This document shows, piece by piece, positions 5,845 to 8,452 of a stretch of DNA of 8,452 nucleotides (position 1 is the stretch's first letter; every line of letters starts with the position of its first letter). Source of the DNA: Microbacterium sp. (lineage in GTDB: Bacteria > Actinomycetota > Actinomycetes > Actinomycetales > Microbacteriaceae); assembly GCF_003248605.1 (NCBI RefSeq), contig NZ_QFPF01000107.1, positions 1 through 8,452 of the forward strand. Reading direction: 5' to 3'. A model generated the notes under the pieces. That model saw only the letters and a program-made list of their open reading frames with translations. It ran no database searches and was not told the DNA's origin. Both the position numbers and the translations under genes were made by a program.

Positions 5845-5889
5845 AGACCTGTACACCCACCCACCTGAATCACTGGAAGCGAAGGAAGC

Positions 5890-6657
5890 ATGGAGTTCTA
5901 TCTGACCGAAGTTGAGCAGGACCTGCTGGGTAGGGATCTCCACACGCTGGAGGTCCTGGGGCCGCGGCTCGAGGACATGTTGGTGCCGTCGACGCCTGCG
6001 TCCGGGACGAATGCGGGGCGGCCGGCGAAGCGAGGTGGTTCGCGACCGCCGGTCGTGGTTCACGTCCTGGAGGTGAAGCTCGACGCGGGCCAGGTGCTGG
6101 CGAAGCTGGCCACGCGTCTGGTGATGACGGTTGGCCGCGCCGAGGTTGGGTCGCCGGGGTCCAACGAGCTCGCGGTCGTGGCGTCGTGGTTGCACCGGCA
6201 TGTGCTCGTGATCGCGGCCCAGCCGTGGGCGCGGGAGCGTGCGCTTGAGGTGGCCCGTGTGGCCCGGCGGGTGGCTGATCTGGTGGACCCGCCCCCGCCC
6301 GTCGAGACTCCACCCCCTCCCCGTACGATAGGCCCCCACCCCCCTCTCGATGAGTCCCCCTCCCCATCAGGTGGCCGCCTCCCGTGGGCTCCCGGGCGAG
6401 CACAGGGGACGAACGAGGATGGGACGTTCGGCGTCCGCTGGGAACGCGCGGGCTTTGCGTTCGGATCGTCGCGTCAGGTCGAGGAAGCCGCGCGACTGCT
6501 CGGCGAGCCGGTGAGTCGCACGACCATCCGAAAGTGGGCCCGCGAAGGTCACGTGGTCGCACACCTGCAGGAAGACGGCACGTATCTCTACTCGCTGGCC
6601 GAGGTACTCGACTACGCGCGGCGCTGGCGACTGCAGCTCGATGAGGAGACGTCATGA
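5890..6657 (+). CDS. DNA-binding protein with C-terminal MerR/excisionase-like helix-turn-helix
   Basis: A 255-aa protein; ATG 5890 follows GAAGGAAG (5881-5888). Residues 1-132 are mainly helical with no recognised motif; the stretch ELAVVASWLHRHVLVI and the following ARRVADL recall the front part of actinophage proteins that have a helical N-terminus and an HTH C-terminus (DUF7341-type, from memory). Residues ~133-161 are a Pro-rich linker with two PPPP runs. Residues ~192-241 form the HTH: QVEEAARLLGEPVS (helix 1 and turn), RTTIRKWAREG (recognition helix), an HLQEDGTYLY hairpin like a wing, then SLAEVLDYARR. This order is typical of MerR/excisionase-type small DNA binders. Probable role: transcription regulator of the adjacent late/packaging genes. 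The nearby inverted repeats are candidate targets. Confidence 0.75.
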   Translation: MEFYLTEVEQDLLGRDLHTLEVLGPRLEDMLVPSTPASGTNAGRPAKRGGSRPPVVVHVLEVKLDAGQVLAKLATRLVMTVGRAEVGSPGSNELAVVASWLHRHVLVIAAQPWARERALEVARVARRVADLVDPPPPVETPPPPRTIGPHPPLDESPSPSGGRLPWAPGRAQGTNEDGTFGVRWERAGFAFGSSRQVEEAARLLGEPVSRTTIRKWAREGHVVAHLQEDGTYLYSLAEVLDYARRWRLQLDEETS

Positions 6658-6953
6658 CCGACGGTGCCGTCCGCTCATGCCGTGGCCGACGGCTGGCCAC
6701 ACACCTGGCAGTAGCTGGCGTGATCAGTCACGCACGGCGTGGCCAGCCAGACGTTGCGCGGTGGCCGAACAAGGCAGGAATGCGTGGCGCTGCGGCCAGG
6801 CTTCAGAGGCTCCGGAAACCGAAGAGAGACACGACACGGTGCGGCACTCCGACCTGCGGTTTCCACCTCGTGTGCTACGCTGCGCTTAATCGTCGCGTGA
6901 ACCCAGAAACGGTCACGCGACGTTCGTCATTAAACAGCAGGTCATCGGCATGA
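6654..6953 (+). CDS. doubtful 99-aa ORF in inverted-repeat-rich DNA
   Basis: In favour: ATG 6654 overlaps the HTH gene's stop (ATGA) and has GAGGAG a few bases upstream. Against: third-position GC is clearly lower than in every accepted neighbour, the frame is crossed by strong dyads (6691-6748, 6891-6922), and the end overlaps the HNH region. The product is basic and has CGTPTCGFHLVCYAALNRR near residues 68-86. This vaguely recalls the small actinophage proteins that read CGT...C..C.AA, but without their usual spacing. It could be a decayed gene, a real small DNA-binding protein, or a non-coding control region. Confidence 0.35.
   Translation: MTDGAVRSCRGRRLATHLAVAGVISHARRGQPDVARWPNKAGMRGAAARLQRLRKPKRDTTRCGTPTCGFHLVCYAALNRRVNPETVTRRSSLNSRSSA
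6691..6748. repeat. 10-bp perfect inverted repeat enclosing a hairpin
   Basis: GGCTGGCCAC (6691-6700) is exactly complementary to GTGGCCAGCC (6739-6748). Between them lies a second perfect dyad, GCGTGA-TCAG-TCACGC (6718-6733). As RNA this could form a long stem topped by a small hairpin; as DNA the inner dyad could be an operator. Confidence 0.6.
6891..6922. repeat. 10-bp perfect inverted repeat upstream of the HNH gene
   Basis: CGTCGCGTGA (6891-6900) and TCACGCGACG (6913-6922) are exact complements separated by 12 bp. The arms contain the same GCGTGA half-site as the dyad at 6718-6733. It lies 52 bp before the preferred HNH start. No T-run follows, so an operator or an mRNA leader hairpin is more likely than a terminator. 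Confidence 0.65.
6937..6944 (+). repeat. GCAGGTCA copy 1
   Basis: The first of four copies of an 8-mer around the HNH gene, 29 bp before its preferred start. It is followed by TCGGCAT; the reverse-oriented copy at 7408 is followed on its own strand by CGGCAT. Confidence 0.5.
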
Positions 6954-6961
6954 CCACAGCG

Positions 6962-6968
6962 AGAGGAG
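6962..6968 (+). promoter_or_regulatory. ribosome binding site deciding the HNH start
   Basis: AGAGGAG lies five bases before ATG 6974, much better than anything preceding the in-frame ATG at 6950. Confidence 0.65.
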
Positions 6969-6973
6969 TGTCG

Positions 6974-7276
6974 ATGGCTGGCTGGCAATCCAACTCTCGC
7001 GGTCCCCGGTCGCGCGGATTCCCGGAGGCCGTCCGACTGGCGATCCTCCTCCGGGACCGGCACCAGTGCCAGCTGGCCTACCGCGGCTGCACCGGCGCGG
7101 CCACCGACGCCGACCACATCATTCCGGTCTGCGAAGGCGGCGACGACGAGATGTCCAATGGGCAGGCAGTCTGCCCGGCCTGCCACAAGATCAAGACCCA
7201 GGCCGAAGCCACCCGCGCCCGTCGGCGCCGCACCCGCCGACCGACCCCGCGCCACCCCGGACTTCGCGCCGGCTGA
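6974..7276 (+). CDS. HNH endonuclease (packaging-associated)
   Basis: A 100-aa protein, the usual size for the small HNH nuclease encoded next to the terminase genes of HK97-type phages, where it assists terminase in cutting at cos. Motif: Cys32 and Cys39 (C-x6-C, wider than the usual CxxC), Asp47-His48 (ADHIIPV), Asn62 (SNGQAVC), and Cys67-x2-Cys70-His71 followed by KIKT. H48, N62 and H71 form the catalytic/metal set; the cysteines would hold the structural zinc. The last 20 residues are Arg-rich. ATG 6974 is preferred to 6950 on the ribosome site. It stands alone between two non-coding segments, upstream of the AEP-like and TerS genes. A homing nuclease is the alternative, but its position favours packaging. 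Confidence 0.9.
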   Translation: MAGWQSNSRGPRSRGFPEAVRLAILLRDRHQCQLAYRGCTGAATDADHIIPVCEGGDDEMSNGQAVCPACHKIKTQAEATRARRRRTRRPTPRHPGLRAG

Positions 7277-7290
7277 GGGGTGGGGGAGGA

Positions 7291-7322
7291 CCCTCGCCCC
7301 GATCCCAGGCCGGGGCGGAGGG
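7291..7322 (+). terminator. hairpin 14 bp after the HNH gene, possible terminator
   Basis: CCCTCGCCCCG (7291-7301) pairs with 7311-7322 over 11 bp with one bulged G and a 9-nt loop. No U-run follows, so efficiency cannot be judged. Confidence 0.4.
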
Positions 7323-7359
7323 CATTGGCTCTCGAAAACGGTACGGGTTAGAAGTTTTT

Positions 7360-7367
7360 GCAGGTCA
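7360..7367 (+). repeat. GCAGGTCA copy 2
   Basis: Part of the 10-mer TGCAGGTCAG (7359-7368), which recurs exactly at 7495-7504. Confidence 0.5.
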
Positions 7368-7407
7368 GTACGTATTCCAGCCTGTGCGGGCCGCTGACGC
7401 GATGCCG

Positions 7408-7415
7408 TGACCTGC
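7408..7415 (-). repeat. GCAGGTCA copy 3, reverse orientation
   Basis: TGACCTGC on the + strand, 48 bp from copy 2 and 88 bp from copy 4, start to start. Confidence 0.5.
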
Positions 7416-7456
7416 GGCAACGTTGAACCCGTTTCGGTCGCTTCTGACGCCTCTGC

Positions 7457-7479
7457 GGGGCCTGTGTGGAACAGGCCCC
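7457..7479 (+). terminator. perfect 9-bp hairpin
   Basis: GGGGCCTGT (7457-7465) and ACAGGCCCC (7471-7479) are exact complements around the loop GTGGA. It lies upstream of the promoter-like sequence of the AEP gene and could insulate it from upstream transcription. It lacks a U-run. Confidence 0.45.
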
Positions 7480-7495
7480 ACTGAAGATCATTCAT

Positions 7496-7503
7496 GCAGG
7501 TCA
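7496..7503 (+). repeat. GCAGGTCA copy 4, next to a promoter-like sequence
   Basis: Ends four bases before the putative -35 element at 7508, a position typical of regulator sites. Confidence 0.5.
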
Positions 7504-7507
7504 GGGG

Positions 7508-7536
7508 TTCCTTTCGTAACGAATCACGAGTATGAT
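7508..7536 (+). promoter_or_regulatory. promoter for the AEP-like gene, probably leaderless
   Basis: TATGAT at 7531-7536 is a near-perfect -10 box. A weak -35 (TTCCTT, 7508-7513) lies 17 bp upstream. Transcription would begin about seven bases after the -10, at or next to ATG 7544, giving a leaderless mRNA as is common in Actinobacteria. Confidence 0.5.
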
Positions 7537-7543
7537 GGAAAGC

Positions 7544-8164
7544 ATGAGGAGCACATGCGAGACCTGCGGAGAGGCCCTGCCGATCCAGCGCGCCGGGCGG
7601 CCGCCGAAGTACTGCTCCTCGCCGTGCCGCCAGGCCGGATACCGGGCCCGCAAGCGCCGCCAGCTGCCCCCTGAGATGGTCGCCGCCGGCCGGTGGGTGG
7701 CCGCCGATGGCAAGCGCCCGATGACCGCTGACGGCCGCGCAGCGTCCTCGACTGACCCGTCGACGTGGGGCCCGCGCGCCGACGTCGCAGAAGGGCCGAA
7801 CGGCTTCATGCTCGGCGCGGGCTTCGCCTGCATCGACCTCGACGGCTGCGTGGGCGCCGACGGCCGGGTAGAGCCGTGGGCCCGGGCGATCCTCGCAACG
7901 GTGCCCGACGCCTTCGTCGAACGCTCGGTCAGCGGCCGGGGCCTGCACATCTTCGGCCTACTTCCCGAGGGACCGGGCCGCAACCTCGGCCGCGCCGAGT
8001 ATTACTCCAAGTCCCGATTCATCCGCGTCACCGGCAACGTCCACCGACAAGGTGTGCTCGTCGCACTGTCGCCGGCCATCGCCGAAATCCACCGCCAGCA
8101 CGCAGCTGGCCACATTCCCCAGCGCCGAGGCACTGCCCGAAGGAGGGCGGCCGCCGCGGCGTAA
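7544..8164 (+). CDS. zinc-finger AEP-like (primase/polymerase core) protein
   Basis: A 206-aa protein. ATG 7544 is preferred over ATG 7532 because 7532 falls inside the -10 box and neither has a normal Shine-Dalgarno. Residues 5-38 form a zinc finger (Cys5-x2-Cys8 ... Cys24-x3-Cys28, then RQAGYRARKR). Residues ~50-170 match the archaeo-eukaryotic primase (prim-pol) core of phage primases: KRPMT, a GFACIDLDGC strand with D98-x-D100 as metal ligands, SGRGLHIFG with H135, and SRFIRVTGN (157-165). The expected reaction is template-directed primer synthesis. It stops well short of full prim-pol proteins and has no helicase part; no helicase gene is visible in the window. The tail is Ala/Arg-rich. 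Similar short AEP proteins occur beside terminase genes in actinophages (recollection). Activity is likely but unproven. Confidence 0.8.
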   Translation: MRSTCETCGEALPIQRAGRPPKYCSSPCRQAGYRARKRRQLPPEMVAAGRWVAADGKRPMTADGRAASSTDPSTWGPRADVAEGPNGFMLGAGFACIDLDGCVGADGRVEPWARAILATVPDAFVERSVSGRGLHIFGLLPEGPGRNLGRAEYYSKSRFIRVTGNVHRQGVLVALSPAIAEIHRQHAAGHIPQRRGTARRRAAAAA

Positions 8165-8172
8165 TGACCGTC

Positions 8173-8180
8173 GAGGAGGT
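8173..8180 (+). promoter_or_regulatory. ribosome binding site for terS
   Basis: GAGGAGGT, five bases before ATG 8186. It settles the start against the earlier out-of-frame ATG at 8164. Confidence 0.75.
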
Positions 8181-8185
8181 GCCCC

Positions 8186-8452
8186 ATGCCAGGACCTATC
8201 CCGAAGCGCTCCGACCAGCGGCGCCGCCGCAACAAGGACGACGGACCGACCCCACTGCGGGCCGCTGGCTCCGGGGCGGTGAAGCCCCCGGCCGAGGATC
8301 GGTCGTGGCATCCGGCGGCGAAGCGCTGGTTCCGCGCCCTCAAGCACTCCGGGCAGACCGTTTTCTACGAACCGTCCGACTGGGCGTACGCGCAGCTGGC
8401 CGCTGATCTGCTCACTGCGGAGATGGCAATGGAGAAGCCGCGCGCGGCGACG
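8186..8452 (+). CDS. terS: terminase small subunit, N-terminal part
   Basis: The gene runs off the right edge after 89 codons. The opening MPGPIPKRSDQRRRRNK is the characteristic start of actinophage small terminase subunits. It is followed by a WHPAAKRWFRALKHSGQ segment (residues ~42-58) and a FYEPSDWAYAQLAADLL helix (~60-76), the family's most conserved region. The subunit recognises phage DNA at the packaging site and hands it to the large ATPase/nuclease subunit, which should be encoded immediately to the right. The basic N-terminus would contact DNA. It lies 21 bp after the AEP-like gene, in the same transcription unit. Confidence 0.9.
   Translation, partial: MPGPIPKRSDQRRRRNKDDGPTPLRAAGSGAVKPPAEDRSWHPAAKRWFRALKHSGQTVFYEPSDWAYAQLAADLLTAEMAMEKPRAAT

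Larger units (their letters stand above)
5652..5889 (+). other. non-coding segment after the replication gene; possible origin or regulatory region
   Basis: These 238 bp hold, in order, a strong hairpin (5692-5727), an AT-richer patch (about 5747-5778) in otherwise GC-rich DNA, a short dyad (5777-5784 with 5800-5807) and a GGGTC array (5811-5844). The only + frame open here (ending at 5805) is the out-of-frame continuation of a shadow of the upstream gene. A structured, repeat-containing gap directly downstream of a replication gene is a typical place for a phage origin, but this is inference. Confidence 0.35.
7277..7543 (+). other. intergenic region with repeats and hairpins; possible cos or operator region
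   Basis: These 267 bp carry two hairpins (7291-7322 and 7457-7479), three copies of GCAGGTCA (7360, 7408 reversed, 7496) and a promoter-like sequence (7508-7536). No frame here has convincing codon bias; the ORFs crossing it are continuations of shadows. A position between HNH and terminase is compatible with a cos site, but no cos sequence can be recognised by eye. Confidence 0.4.

Noticed and set aside
6324..6329. TACGAT, a -10-like box within the HTH gene linker
   Set aside because: There is no -35 element at a suitable distance, and it lies inside a well-supported coding region.
6876..6881. TACGCT, a possible -10 upstream of the HNH gene
   Set aside because: It fits the loose TAnnnT pattern, but no -35 was found at 16-19 bp. 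A promoter here is plausible but not supportable from sequence alone.
6875..7948. 357-aa minus-strand ORF across the HNH and AEP-like genes
   Set aside because: Both + strand genes have clear catalytic motifs, and the minus frame shows no domain.
8164..8406. + ORF starting at ATG 8164 and overlapping terS
   Set aside because: It is out of frame with the terminase small subunit, which has the family N-terminus and a GAGGAGGT site; this frame shows only low-complexity Arg/Pro/Gly.

Overview
The window reads as a stretch of a GC-rich actinobacterial siphophage or prophage, running from an early accessory/replication operon into the start of the packaging module. Evidence for an actinobacterial host: very high GC at third codon positions, a WhiB-type Fe-S protein (a family known essentially from Actinobacteria and their phages), and several small proteins of types I associate with phages of Corynebacterium and its relatives. 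That host guess is recollection, not a search. Every gene I accept is on the + strand; the long minus-strand ORFs are shadows.

Layout. (1) About 3-4456: a tightly packed operon of small genes, nearly all joined by ATGA, GTGA or TGATG stop-start overlaps. It holds a partial membrane protein, a 39-aa ORF, a zinc-ribbon protein, several unknowns, a small Thr-rich membrane protein, a complete dUTPase, two proteins sharing an N-terminal segment, and a WhiB/zinc-ribbon fusion. (2) 4507-5651: a 19-aa ORF overlapping a 361-aa replication-associated protein (helicase-loader/initiator-like) whose HNH-like centre has lost most of its zinc cysteines. (3) 5652-5889: a non-coding segment with a strong hairpin, an AT-richer patch and a GGGTC array, a plausible origin or regulatory region. 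(4) 5890-6657: a C-terminal helix-turn-helix protein, followed by a doubtful 99-aa ORF in DNA rich in inverted repeats. (5) 6974-8452: HNH endonuclease, a 267-bp intergenic region, a zinc-finger archaeo-eukaryotic primase (AEP)-like protein, and the beginning of the terminase small subunit. HNH next to terminase is typical of HK97-type cos phages.

How the genes fit together: dUTPase and the replication protein serve DNA synthesis, the WhiB and HTH proteins probably control transcription, and HNH plus TerS belong to DNA packaging. The AEP-like protein is either a replication factor or an accessory gene within the packaging block.

I found no clear new defence or mobile system. The most interesting unexplained signals are non-coding: four copies of GCAGGTCA around the HNH gene (three in one intergenic region, one just upstream of a promoter-like sequence), inverted repeats built from the half-site GCGTGA, and the composite hairpin/G-array after the replication gene. 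The most interesting protein signal is the degenerate zinc ribbon in the replication protein. No tRNA, CRISPR, IS element or integrase was seen.
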